A stretch of DNA of 64,000 bases, from the NCBI GenBank assembly GCA_965200885.1, contig OZ241737.1, positions 372,001-436,000 on the forward strand. The letters run 5' to 3'. A program made the translations under genes and the position numbers. This document shows positions 16,738-25,878 of the stretch, one piece after another. Every line of letters starts with the position of its first letter. Within the stretch, counting starts at the first letter, position 1. The notes below the pieces were generated by a model. The model saw nothing but the letters and a program-made list of their open reading frames with translations, had not been told where the DNA came from and did not search any database. The stretch is from MPNP01 sp026710155 (GTDB taxonomy: Bacteria; Pseudomonadota; Alphaproteobacteria; Rhodobacterales; Rhodobacteraceae).

Positions 16738-17681
16738 CTGTCTTTTACCTTGTTCAGGGCCTTGACATAGATTGAGGCCAAACCGAACATCGTTACAAAT
16801 AGTATGACTGCATAAGCCGAGGCATATCCAGTCCGCCACTTTTCAAAAGCCTCACGCTTGAGATTGATTGAGGTAAGTTCGGTGGTGGACCCAGGACCCC
16901 CGCCAGTCAAAAGTACGACAAGATCAAACATCTTGAAGTTTTCAATTCCCCTGAACAGAACTGCCAACATCAAAAATGGGAGAACCATGGGAATGGTTAT
17001 GGTCCAAAACTGTCGCCATGAGGATGCACGGTCACATTCGGCAGCCTCATATATATAATCGGGGATTGATCTCAAACCTGCCAGGCAGATCAACATGACG
17101 AAGGGTGTCCACATCCACGTATCAACGATGACAATTGCCCATGGGGCAAGGTTGACCTCCCCAATCATGGTAAAACTGCTCGGATCAATTGTTGTAAGAA
17201 AAGAGATCAGATAATTAAATAAACCGATTTGGGGTTGGTACAGAAAGGTCCAGAAATTTCCAACAACCGCAGGGGAGAGCATCATGGGAAGTACAATGAT
17301 AGTCGTCCATAAACCGTTACCCTTGAACTTCCTGTTAATCAGCCAAGCCAAGGCAAAACCAATCACGACTTGCAGGAGAAGTGTCCAGAAAAGAAAGTGG
17401 GCCGTAGCCTGCATGGTTTGCCAAATATCGCTGTCGGTAAGAATCCGTTCATAATTCCGCAAACCAATAAACTTTATATCCGCATTGGGACGGTTGGCCC
17501 GGTAGTTTGTGAAACTCAGCCGGATGGTCCAAATCAATGGAAAAATGTTTATTGCCAACAACAGCAATATTGTAGGAGTAACAAAAATCCAGGCTATCGC
17601 GCGATCGGATAGCCCCCGTATTGAACGACCCAATTTTTGTGGGGTTGCTTCAGCCGCCTTTTGCAACGGCGATACTTTCAT
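16734..17681 (-). CDS. ABC transporter permease (MalF/UgpA type), first permease
   Basis: 315 residues with six membrane segments and an EAA loop (YIYEAAECDRASSWRQF, near residue 215). The N-terminal cytoplasmic stretch is followed by AWIFVTPTILLLL, typical of carbohydrate uptake permeases. It lies 86 bases after the binding-protein gene, a gap long enough for a processing or attenuation site that would allow more binding protein than permease. Confidence 0.9.
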   Translation of the reverse strand: MKVSPLQKAAEATPQKLGRSIRGLSDRAIAWIFVTPTILLLLAINIFPLIWTIRLSFTNYRANRPNADIKFIGLRNYERILTDSDIWQTMQATAHFLFWTLLLQVVIGFALAWLINRKFKGNGLWTTIIVLPMMLSPAVVGNFWTFLYQPQIGLFNYLISFLTTIDPSSFTMIGEVNLAPWAIVIVDTWMWTPFVMLICLAGLRSIPDYIYEAAECDRASSWRQFWTITIPMVLPFLMLAVLFRGIENFKMFDLVVLLTGGGPGSTTELTSINLKREAFEKWRTGYASAYAVILFVTMFGLASIYVKALNKVKDR

Positions 17682-17767
17682 AAGTGACCGCTACTTCATC
17701 AAGTAATGCAAGTGGCCATGATTTTTGCACAGCCACTTTGCAAAAATATTTCAAACATCAATGTCGG

Positions 17768-19081
17768 TTAAAGTTTGCCTTCATCTTCAAAGACTTCAAT
17801 CCAATCTTCAACCAAGCCATCCAAAGCCTCTTGAGCTGTACCCTGGCCGGCTATGACATATTTGTGGACGCGGTCTTGCATGGCAAGCAATAATGATGCG
17901 TAGGCAGGTTCAGCCCAGAAATCCTTTACGATTGCCATTGAATCAAGAAAGGTCTGAGCATAGGGTTGGCTTGTTACAAAACCTGGATCCTCCACAACCG
18001 CACGCAGAGCTGAGTATCCACCAAGTTCCCACCATTTCTTTTGCACTTCCTCTTGGGCAAACCACTTGATGTATTCCAATGCGGCTTCCTGCTCGCCTGA
18101 ATAGGAGACCACGGAAATCCCCTGGCCGCCCAATTGGGCAAAATGTCCACCAGGTCCTGCTGGATTGGGGAAATAACCTGAGCGGTCACCACCGACATTG
18201 GGATCAGCATGTACACCCGGCCAAATAAAGGCGAAATTCATTTGCAATGCCACCAGTCCGGATCTGAAAGCATCAATGGATTCAGACATATACCAATCGG
18301 ACGAACCCGGTGGTGTACAGCAATCGTAAAGTTCCTTATAGTATTCAAGACCTTTAACTGCACCATCTGAATTTACAAACCCTTCAAGCTCGTAAGGTGA
18401 ATTCGGATTCCCATATTCAAAGCCATAATTGTATAAGGCGTTGGTGACTCCCATTGTAATACCCTCGGACCCACGTTCCGTATAAATGGCTGCACCGTAA
18501 ACGGTTTTTCCATCGATCTCCCGACCTTGGAAAAACTCAGCAATATCCTTGAGTTCTGCTAGTGTTTGAGGAACATCCAAATCACGACCGTATTTGTCTT
18601 TGTATTCCGCTTGCAGTTCGGGTCTTTCAAACCAATCCTTCCGATATGTCCAACCAACCACATCGCCAAAAGCCGGGAGTGCCCAAAAATTTGGTGTTCC
18701 CTTTGGCCATTCGGCATAACCCTTTACTGTTGCCGGAATGAAATCATCCATAGTAATTCCTTCGGCATCAAAAAAATCATTGAGTTTTACATAATGCCCT
18801 GCTTCAGCTGAACCACCGATCCACTGGCTGTCGCCAATCATCAAGTCACACAGTTTTCCTCCCGAGTTGAGTTCGTTCAACATACGGTCCGCAAAATTGG
18901 GCCATGGAACGAATTCAAAACTCATATTGTGACCGCTTTGCTCTTCAAAATCCTTAGACAACTCTACCAATGCATTTGCTGGGTCCCAAGCTGCCCAACA
19001 GAGTGTCAGGTCTGCAGACTTGGAAGGCATCCCTGCAAATGAAACAAGAAATGCAATGGTCAAAAGTAATGATTTTCGCAT
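17768..19081 (-). CDS. ABC transporter substrate-binding protein (family 1)
   Basis: 437 residues with a signal peptide (MRKSLLLTIAFLVSF, cleavage near residue 23). The mature protein starts with the usual lobe strand (LTLCWAAWDPANALVELSKDFEEQSG). The pocket region is rich in Trp and Tyr, as for sugars or polyols. It is the first gene of an eight-gene operon that ends in dihydroxyacetone kinase and includes methylglyoxal synthase. Substrate is therefore probably glycerol, dihydroxyacetone or another short polyol or ketose; this is inferred from neighbours. The start ATG 19081 has GGAGG seven bases upstream. Confidence 0.88.
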   Translation of the reverse strand: MRKSLLLTIAFLVSFAGMPSKSADLTLCWAAWDPANALVELSKDFEEQSGHNMSFEFVPWPNFADRMLNELNSGGKLCDLMIGDSQWIGGSAEAGHYVKLNDFFDAEGITMDDFIPATVKGYAEWPKGTPNFWALPAFGDVVGWTYRKDWFERPELQAEYKDKYGRDLDVPQTLAELKDIAEFFQGREIDGKTVYGAAIYTERGSEGITMGVTNALYNYGFEYGNPNSPYELEGFVNSDGAVKGLEYYKELYDCCTPPGSSDWYMSESIDAFRSGLVALQMNFAFIWPGVHADPNVGGDRSGYFPNPAGPGGHFAQLGGQGISVVSYSGEQEAALEYIKWFAQEEVQKKWWELGGYSALRAVVEDPGFVTSQPYAQTFLDSMAIVKDFWAEPAYASLLLAMQDRVHKYVIAGQGTAQEALDGLVEDWIEVFEDEGKL

Positions 19082-19266
19082 GAAATTTCCTCCAAAATAT
19101 ATTGAATTCCTAGGTTAAGATTGATCATTGTTTTCCAAGAAACCCTTTCCTGACAGAGGTAAATACACCACTAAATACAATCAACCTTAGATCATTTTTG
19201 ACACTTACCATATTTCATTTCATTTAGTCAATACCCTCACCCATTCCTTCCCTTTGAGAGTCCTTG

Positions 19267-19374
19267 GACAAACTCAAGGCTGATGCCATGAGGATTCTTG
19301 CTGAATCCGAAATCAATGCCACAGCCCGCCACTCCTATCTTTAGGAAGCAAACAAACTTGATCCTACAGATTAG
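19267..19374 (+). pseudogene. Alkylsulfatase C-terminal fragment
   Basis: About 36 codons closely matching the last residues of the intact hydrolase at 5786-7036: KLKADAMRILAESEINATAR aligns with KLKADTMRILAESEINASAR, followed by HSYL. An internal TAG interrupts it before the terminal residues (EANKLDPTD). The rest of the gene is absent. It shows that a second, diverged copy once lay here or that this end was copied by recombination. Confidence 0.85.
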
Positions 19375-19824
19375 GAGAACATACAGGAAAGGTGATTACT
19401 GCTCCATTCTCCTACAGCTCCTAAACTGAACTTTCGCCCCATTTTTCCCGATTGAATTGACCCATCCTCCCCTGCCATGAGGTATCTGGCATGACAAGGC
19501 CATTTTTCATCCTACAAATTTGTTGCCATGTAATGGAGCAGGTTGAAACCGGGCAAGGCAAGGACAAAATGACCCCTTACAATGGGAGCAATGGAGAAAT
19601 TACATACTGCAATGGTTCCGAAAGTTCAGCCTAAATTACTCGTTTTGTGCAAGTACTGAAATATTTTAACGATTTGCCACTACAAAATTATTTTCTTGAT
19701 ATTCATATGATAGGTAATTCAATTAGTTTTCGAACAAAGATTAATTTGGGTCAGTTTATCATTAAATTGACATTTGATATTTTGCTAGTATACTTGAAAG
19801 TATTCATCAATGAGGAGCGAACCG
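19375..19824. other. Gene-free segment
   Basis: 450 bases with no recognisable gene, RNA or repeat. The last part is strongly A+T-rich and probably holds the promoter of the toxin-antitoxin remnant. Confidence 0.4.
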
Positions 19825-20066
19825 ATGAGTCTGGCAGAACTTATTGAACCAACAAATAAAAAAAATGTCATAAATAATAATGAAACCGTAAATGTTGTTT
19901 CTAATTCGAGACCTGAAAATTATAACTACTTCACTGATGAAATGCAGATGAAGCTGCTAGGCAAAATCCCGAATATGCTTCCCGATTAAAAGATCCTGAA
20001 TTTGTTCAAGCAATACGAGATGTGCGCTCTAGAAAGAACTTGCGATTAGCCAAAGAATACAATTAA
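19825..20066 (+). pseudogene. Antitoxin gene remnant, frameshifted
   Basis: Starts at ATG 19825 after a good ribosome site (GAGGAGC). The first frame (MSLAELIEPTNKK to YFTDE) stops after 54 codons. From about 19,940 a second frame continues as ADEAARQNPEYASRLKD, then an arginine/lysine-rich tail (RSRKNLRLAKEYN) and ends in TAATG overlapping the toxin start. One base change restores a protein of about 79 residues. The size, basic tail and overlap with a YafQ-like toxin mark it as the antitoxin. The fold is not clear. Confidence 0.6.
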
Positions 20067-20392
20067 TGAAGAAAAAAAGGGAAGTCGTTAAGAAAAACTT
20101 AGTTCAATCGCAAAAACAAAAAAGAAAAGTATACACTTCAAGTAAATACGATAAAAATCTTGAAAAACGGATTAAACAAATACCAACATTAAAAGAAGAA
20201 GTTCAAGATTTTTTACATTATCTGAAAAACCGAAAACCTATACCACCAAAATATAAAAATCATCCACTGAAAGGTTAAATTTAGGGAATATGGGATTCAC
20301 ATATTAGAGATGATACGGTCTTGACATATGAATATGATGAATCTTCAATATATTTGATTGATATAGGTACACATAGTAAATCAAGATTGTAA
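20066..20392 (+). pseudogene. YafQ/RelE-type toxin gene remnant, frameshifted
   Basis: The first frame gives a basic helix region and PPKYKNHPLKG, the conserved D/N-H-P-L-x-G motif of YafQ-type mRNA interferases. It then stops. The remainder is readable in other frames as REYGIHI, HIRDDTVLTYEYD and LIDIGTHSKS, matching the C-terminal family strands (R-x-x-H-I, L-I-Y, R-x-G-T-H-S). At least two frame changes are needed between 20,275 and 20,315. The catalytic end is cut off from the start, so the toxin is dead, consistent with its broken antitoxin. Confidence 0.7.
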
Positions 20393-20412
20393 CTGATTAG
20401 AAAGAAACAAAC

Positions 20413-22737
20413 TTAACCGTGGTGTAGAATATCAGGTGGCTCAAATGCCCTTAACTTGGATACTTCTCCTATATATTTCTCAACCTGAACCAGACAAGTA
20501 TGTGCCGAAGGTCCTTGGGCCAAACTTGATGTACCCTTGTCCAGAGTGAGAACATTCGGGTTTCCATGCCGGCACATGCTTCCTATAAGCCCCGGCATTT
20601 CCGGGTCATACCAAGCACCGGTACTCATTTGAACCACATCTTCATGAACCCTGTCGGAAACTACTGCTGTTGCCAAACAACTGCCCCTGTTGTTATAGAT
20701 TCTTAAGGTATCACCTGATTTTATTCCCCTCTCATCAGCGTTCTTTCGATTAATCATCATGGGTTCCCTGCCATTTTTCTTCAGCGATCTGCTATGGGAA
20801 CCATGATCCAATTGAGAGTGTAACTTTCCTTCAGGTTGGTTGGAAATCAAATGAAGAGGAAATTCGGTGGATTTATTCCCCAACCATTCAATTGGTTCAT
20901 ACCATGTGGGATGACCCTGGCAATCTTCATAGCAATAACCCTGAATTGTTTCTGAAAAAATCTCGATCTTGCCCGATGGTGTCGGTAAGGGGTTCTCTTC
21001 TGGCTTGGTTCTGAAATCCTGTAGAAAAACCAGTGGCTTGGCTATCTTTTCCAAACTGTGCCAACCCTTATTACGGAATGTGGCAAATTCCGGAAGTTCA
21101 ATACCTACCTCAGCTGACCTGGATACGGATTGGTTGTATAAATACTCAACCCAATCAGACTCATCACGACCCTCGGTGAATTCGTCCAAAATGCCGAGTT
21201 TTTTCGTGAAGCCACTGAATATTTCATAATCCGTTTTGCATTTTCCAGGAGGATCAGCAGCCTTGGACATGTAAAAAAGATAGGCGCTCCTCGATATGGC
21301 AAAGTCATTGCGTTCCAATGAAGTGGCACAGGGAAGTATGATATCAGCGTGTTTTGCCGAGGTATTCCAACACCAGTCGTTGACAATGATTGTTGATGGT
21401 TTTTGCCAAGCCCGAAGTAATTTGTTTATGTCCTGATGATGATGAAAGGGATTGCCTCCAGCCCAATAAATCAAATCAATCAAGGGGTATTTACGCTTCT
21501 TGCCATCATAATCGTATTCCTTACCGGGATTCAGCAACATGTCACTTATACGGGCAACCGGTATGAACGATTTGAGTAGGTTAGTTTTCTGACTGATGGA
21601 TTTGGCAGGAATGACTATTTGTTCTTCGCCGATGGTGTTGACTGCCCCATAACCGAAACCAATTCCTCCACCAGGTAATCCAATTTGACCAAGCATGGCA
21701 GCAAGGACTGTTGCTACCCAAAACGGCTGCTCTCCATGATCCTGTCTTGTCAACGACCAACTTACCGAAATCATTGTCCTTGACGAGGCCATTTTTCTGG
21801 CAAGATGTATTATGGTTTCCGATGAAACCCCAGTTATTTCAGAAGCCCATTCAGGGGTTTTGTCAATACCATCAGAAAGGCCGAGGACATAATCCCTGAA
21901 CTTTGCGAAGCCAACCGTATGGGTAGCCAGAAAACCCTTGTCATGAAGGCCTTCCTTGACCAAAACATTGGCCAGACTGAGGATCATCGCAACATCAGTA
22001 CCTGGAATCAGGGGAATCCATCGTCCATGAATAGTATCAAGTACATCCGATTCGATGGGACTCAGATTTACAAATCGGGTTCCAGACCTGAAGGCATTTT
22101 CCAATCCCTGTTTGGTTGAATGATTTCCCAACCCACCGGAGTTGATCTGGCTGTTTCTCAGGGGAACACCGCCAAATGACACAAACAATTCGGTATTCCC
22201 GGAAATTGAAGACCATGATGTAGCTTGATCCAGAAGTTTCATGAAGGGACCAAGGACATAGGGCATTACAACTTCACCCGCAGCCAGACTGTAACTGTCC
22301 TTTCTGGTGGTAAAGCCTCCCAGACAGTTCAAAAATCTCTTTAATTGACTTGGTGCATGGTGGAACCTTCCGGCACTGGCCCAACCATAGGTACCACCAA
22401 ATATGGCCTCATTGCCGAATTCGTTTATGACCCTTTTGAACTCTTCGGCAACCAGCGTTTCGATCTGGTCCCATGAAACTTCATAAAATGGCTCACTTCC
22501 CCGTTTATGGTTATTTGAACCCGGTCCACCCTCAAGCCAGCTTTTTCGGACCATCGGGGCATAGATTCTGTTTTCCGAATAGAGGACATCCATCATTCCT
22601 CTTCCGATTGGTGATGGATCTTGATCATGTTCAAAGGGGTGCAAGTCTGTTACCCGGCCATTATTTGTCTCGACTCGATAGGCACCCCAATGGTTGCAAG
22701 TGAGAGGAAGTTTTGAAATATCATCTTTGGACAGCAT
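20413..22737 (-). CDS. Molybdopterin oxidoreductase of the BisC/TorZ (DMSO reductase) family
   Basis: 774 residues. The N-terminal recognition segment is TCNHWGAYRVE, without an Fe-S cysteine motif and without a Tat signal, so it is cytoplasmic like biotin sulfoxide reductase. Family landmarks are TYGWASAGRFHHAPSQLKRF (near residue 115), the molybdenum-ligand serine region DSYSLAAGE (near 147), IPGTDVAM, GGNPFHHHQD and the C-terminal MGD-binding domain (SNQPEGKLHSQLDHG, then GIKSGDTLRI). It reduces S- or N-oxides; the natural substrate may be methionine sulfoxide, biotin sulfoxide, DMSO or TMAO. It stands alone and its start is divergent from the GDSL hydrolase with about 50 bases between. 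Confidence 0.88.
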   Translation of the reverse strand: MLSKDDISKLPLTCNHWGAYRVETNNGRVTDLHPFEHDQDPSPIGRGMMDVLYSENRIYAPMVRKSWLEGGPGSNNHKRGSEPFYEVSWDQIETLVAEEFKRVINEFGNEAIFGGTYGWASAGRFHHAPSQLKRFLNCLGGFTTRKDSYSLAAGEVVMPYVLGPFMKLLDQATSWSSISGNTELFVSFGGVPLRNSQINSGGLGNHSTKQGLENAFRSGTRFVNLSPIESDVLDTIHGRWIPLIPGTDVAMILSLANVLVKEGLHDKGFLATHTVGFAKFRDYVLGLSDGIDKTPEWASEITGVSSETIIHLARKMASSRTMISVSWSLTRQDHGEQPFWVATVLAAMLGQIGLPGGGIGFGYGAVNTIGEEQIVIPAKSISQKTNLLKSFIPVARISDMLLNPGKEYDYDGKKRKYPLIDLIYWAGGNPFHHHQDINKLLRAWQKPSTIIVNDWCWNTSAKHADIILPCATSLERNDFAISRSAYLFYMSKAADPPGKCKTDYEIFSGFTKKLGILDEFTEGRDESDWVEYLYNQSVSRSAEVGIELPEFATFRNKGWHSLEKIAKPLVFLQDFRTKPEENPLPTPSGKIEIFSETIQGYCYEDCQGHPTWYEPIEWLGNKSTEFPLHLISNQPEGKLHSQLDHGSHSRSLKKNGREPMMINRKNADERGIKSGDTLRIYNNRGSCLATAVVSDRVHEDVVQMSTGAWYDPEMPGLIGSMCRHGNPNVLTLDKGTSSLAQGPSAHTCLVQVEKYIGEVSKLRAFEPPDILHHG

Positions 22738-22788
22738 GATTGAAAAATAAAGAAAATATCACTGATTTAAAACACCAAAGGCAGAAAA

Positions 22789-23430
22789 ATGACTCGCAGA
22801 TTACTATGCTATGGCGATAGCAATACCCATGGAACACCACCAATGACCTTTCTCAACCAAAGGGAAAGATTTGATCATGAATCAATATGGACAGGGCACC
22901 TGAGGAATTATCTAGGTCTGGATTGGGAGATAATTGAAGAAGGGTTGCCTGGCAGAACGACCCTTCATGACGATCCCATTGATGGAGCCCATATGAATGG
23001 GCTCTCGCATCTTCCGGTTTCTCTCAATTCCCATCGACCACTTGACCTGGTATGCATTCTTCTTGGTACCAATGATTTGAAAGCCCGATTCCTTGTCCCA
23101 GCACTCGAAATACTGATTTCACTGAGATTGTTGGCTCAAACCGTATACAACTCTTGTACAGGACCGGATCAATCTCCACCCCATGTATTGATTATCCTTC
23201 CCCCTCCTATCAAGGAAGTTGGGATTTTTTCTGATATTTACCAAGGTGGCAACAAGCGTGCAATGCAAATGAAGGAATTGGCACCGGGATTTTTCAATGA
23301 AAATAATTTGAAATGGATGGATGCCGGCGAACATATGGACGTATCACCGGTTGATGGTATTCATTTTGACAGTGAAGGTCATCAAAAACTGGGAGTGGCC
23401 GTGGCGAAGGCCATTCTGGAGATGTTTTAA
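22789..23430 (+). CDS. SGNH/GDSL-type hydrolase
   Basis: 213 residues with all SGNH blocks: CYGDSNTHG (nucleophile Ser, residue 11), EEGLPGRTT (Gly block), LLGTND (Asn) and DGIHFDSEGH (Asp and His). It resembles arylesterase-like and sugar O-acetyl esterases of this class. No signal peptide, so it is cytoplasmic. It is divergent from the molybdoenzyme gene and convergent with the decarboxylase operon. Substrate unknown. Confidence 0.9.
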   Translation: MTRRLLCYGDSNTHGTPPMTFLNQRERFDHESIWTGHLRNYLGLDWEIIEEGLPGRTTLHDDPIDGAHMNGLSHLPVSLNSHRPLDLVCILLGTNDLKARFLVPALEILISLRLLAQTVYNSCTGPDQSPPHVLIILPPPIKEVGIFSDIYQGGNKRAMQMKELAPGFFNENNLKWMDAGEHMDVSPVDGIHFDSEGHQKLGVAVAKAILEMF

Positions 23431-23458
23431 ATCACCAAGTGGTGAATTAAACCACAAA

Positions 23459-24031
23459 TCATGCTTCTCGATTAAGTGCACTACGGAACCTGTCCCTTGC
23501 TTCAGGGCTATGGATATAGTCATATTTCCAGGGATAATTCTTTCCAGGTTCTATGTCCAGGGCCATGAATACAGGCCCCTTGCATGAAATGATCTCGGTG
23601 AGCATCCCCTGCATTTTTTGCAGTGAAGAAAACCTAAACGCGTGTGGATATCCACAGGCCTTGGCGATGGTTGCAAAATCAATGTTCTTGCCTCCCGGCA
23701 CAGGGTGTCCACCATTGACCTCATAGGTTCCGTTGGCAAATACCAAATGATACAGGTTTTCTGGTGCTGCCTCGCCAATGGTAGCTAAGGTGCCAAGATT
23801 CATCAGAAGACTGCCATCTCCATCAAATACAAACACCCGTCTTTCAGGATTTGCCAAGGCCAGACCCAAACCATGTGAAGATGCCTGTCCCATTGCTCCT
23901 GTCGCAACATAATTCAAATCCCGAGGCTTGATTTCCATCCAATCAAACAGTGATTGATAAACTGCAACAACGATATCCCTCTCTTCAATCGCTTCTCCCA
24001 GGACCATCAGTGTTTCATCTCTGAGCATCAT
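23459..24031 (-). CDS. Thiamine-diphosphate decarboxylase, catalytic beta-type subunit (ComE-like)
   Basis: 190 residues equal to the C-terminal thiamine-diphosphate-binding domain of sulfopyruvate or phosphonopyruvate decarboxylases. The cofactor motif reads VFDGDGSLLMNLGTLATI, ending at N-G-T-Y (residues about 85-120), and GAMGQASSHGLGLA precedes it. It overlaps its alpha-type partner by four bases (ATGA). The split into two short chains is the ComD/ComE arrangement. With the aminotransferase at the head of the operon it should decarboxylate a 2-oxo acid carrying a sulfonate or phosphonate. Confidence 0.82.
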   Translation of the reverse strand: MMLRDETLMVLGEAIEERDIVVAVYQSLFDWMEIKPRDLNYVATGAMGQASSHGLGLALANPERRVFVFDGDGSLLMNLGTLATIGEAAPENLYHLVFANGTYEVNGGHPVPGGKNIDFATIAKACGYPHAFRFSSLQKMQGMLTEIISCKGPVFMALDIEPGKNYPWKYDYIHSPEARDRFRSALNREA

Positions 24032-24543
24032 TCCACTGGTGTCCTGCCAATCAAGAATACATGTGGTTTGCTATCAGCATAACATGATTCTATTCTGCCC
24101 TGAATGGTAAATGAATCGGAAGGCTCTTGGATCAGGCTGAATGGAACTGACATCGCTTCCAGTACAGATGGAATGATCCTGACACCATAGACGCTGGACT
24201 GTTTAGGCATCGATTCGGGTTCCTTGCCCTGCAACCCCACCATCATGACTACCGGAAGTTGATAATCCATGGCTATGGCCCGAATGGAATTCAGGGAATC
24301 CATCAAGCCGGTCTGTTGCATCAGAAGGACTGCCCTCGTACCGTTATAGGACATCGCTGCACAAATCGAAACACCTTCATCCTCCTTGCAAACCCTGATC
24401 AATTCAAAATCATTGTTCCTTGCGATGGGCCACAACAAACCACTGCTGGTTACAATATCGGGCAATGAAACGACAAATCTTATCCCCGCCATCTGGAGTT
24501 GCCTGATTATTTGCTTGCCGGATGGATATTCGAGGGGGGTCAT
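24028..24543 (-). CDS. Thiamine-diphosphate decarboxylase, alpha-type subunit (ComD-like)
   Basis: 171 residues equal to the N-terminal pyrimidine-binding domain. The catalytic glutamate region is VCKEDEGVSICAAM (near residue 55), followed by AVLLMQQTGLMDSLNSIRA, both standard for the sulfopyruvate/phosphonopyruvate decarboxylase group. Start is one base after the aminotransferase stop, and its stop overlaps the beta subunit start. Works only as a complex with that subunit. Confidence 0.82.
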   Translation of the reverse strand: MTPLEYPSGKQIIRQLQMAGIRFVVSLPDIVTSSGLLWPIARNNDFELIRVCKEDEGVSICAAMSYNGTRAVLLMQQTGLMDSLNSIRAIAMDYQLPVVMMVGLQGKEPESMPKQSSVYGVRIIPSVLEAMSVPFSLIQEPSDSFTIQGRIESCYADSKPHVFLIGRTPVE

Positions 24544-24544
24544 T

Positions 24545-25639
24545 TTAAATAACCTGCTCTAGAAATTCTTGCAAGTACCCGGCAGTCAGATCCAGTTGGC
24601 TTTCAAGACCCAGTGTAATTCGAAGGGTGGATTCGTAATTTTTCGAAGCAAATCTTCTGACCCAAACCCCTCTTTGTCTCAGGTATAATTCCGCTTCCAT
24701 GGCCGAACTCACCTGCCCTGGAAATTCGAGCAGAAGGAAATTGGTTTGGCTGGGATGGACCCTCAACCCCATTTTTTCAAAAACCGGAGTGAATTTGCCC
24801 CGCATGTTCCTGTTATGGGATTTTACCCAATTAACGTGGCTTTGATCCTCCAGAGCCACCAGTGCCATACGCAAGGAAGCCGATGAGAGGGGAAAGGTCA
24901 AACTTGCCTTGGTGATGATGTCCTGAACTTGCCTTGGTGAATAGGACCAGCCAATTCTTGCTCCGGCCAAACCATAAACCTTTGAGAAGGTCCTCGTTAA
25001 GACAATATTTGGATTTACCTCGACCAGCTCCCTCAATTGCTCAAAGCAACCTTCATCTATGTATTCCTCATAAGCACAGTCAATGATCAGCAATATCCTG
25101 GAAGGTATATTGGCATGCAAGCGCTTGAGTTCACTGAACGGGATCATTGTTCCTGAGGGATTGTCCGGATTGGCAAGATAAATGATATCGACAGTATCCA
25201 AGTTCTTGGCAAGAAAGTTATCCACAACGGCTGTAAAATTCCGATCTTCAACTGGAATCGGTTCACCACCTGCTGACAAGGCATACCGGGGCGTTTTCAA
25301 ATAGGAATTCTGCGATCTTAGTAATTGCCTCCCTCTTCCCAGGTAGCATCTCACCAATCTTGCCAGCAGATCATCGGAACCACACCCGATTGCCACTCTG
25401 TCGGGATCCAGACCAAACCTTTCAGCAAGTGCAGGAACCAAAAAACTGTCTTGGTTTGGAATGTATCTTTCATTCTCGCATGAAGACATTTTTGCAGCAT
25501 TTACGACATGCGGACTTGCTCCAAGGGCATTTTCATTTGAATCAAGTCTGATCATTGGGGGAGGCCAGGCCATATCGGGATCAATCATATGAGCTGCAAT
25601 CTGTTTTATGCCCGGGTTGGGAACTGGATGTTTCATCAA
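24545..25639 (-). CDS. HisC-like PLP aminotransferase
   Basis: 364 residues of fold-type I. Seen are RLDSNENALGASP (near residue 32), CGSDDLLARL, NPDNPSGT, DCAYEEY and the PLP-lysine segment TRTFSKVYGLAGARIGW (near 222). It resembles histidinol-phosphate aminotransferase, but there are no histidine genes around it and it heads a three-gene operon with a split 2-oxoacid decarboxylase. A role in deaminating a sulfo- or phosphono-amino acid (cysteate to sulfopyruvate, or phosphonoalanine to phosphonopyruvate) fits better. Divergent from the Rieske oxygenase, sharing a 239-base intergenic region. Confidence 0.82.
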   Translation of the reverse strand: MMKHPVPNPGIKQIAAHMIDPDMAWPPPMIRLDSNENALGASPHVVNAAKMSSCENERYIPNQDSFLVPALAERFGLDPDRVAIGCGSDDLLARLVRCYLGRGRQLLRSQNSYLKTPRYALSAGGEPIPVEDRNFTAVVDNFLAKNLDTVDIIYLANPDNPSGTMIPFSELKRLHANIPSRILLIIDCAYEEYIDEGCFEQLRELVEVNPNIVLTRTFSKVYGLAGARIGWSYSPRQVQDIITKASLTFPLSSASLRMALVALEDQSHVNWVKSHNRNMRGKFTPVFEKMGLRVHPSQTNFLLLEFPGQVSSAMEAELYLRQRGVWVRRFASKNYESTLRITLGLESQLDLTAGYLQEFLEQVI

Positions 25640-25878
25640 ATTAATTTATTGCTTGCCGATCTCAATACTGATCAGTTTTCTCAATGTCATTGCCTGTAGG
25701 ATCTATACCTGATTTATGGCCTGGCAGCCAATGCACACAATTGTCCCAATGGTAAAGTCCACCGTTCTTGTTGACATTTTGTCAGCAACAGTCAGGATTA
25801 TTTCCTTTGTAGATTTTTGGTTTTAATTTAATGATTGTCTGAAAATCAATGGTAATTTAATTTCATTCTTATTCGGCC

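Noticed and set aside
24545..25639. Calling this gene hisC for histidine synthesis.
   Set aside because: The residues are only family-level and the gene is coupled to a split decarboxylase with no histidine genes nearby.
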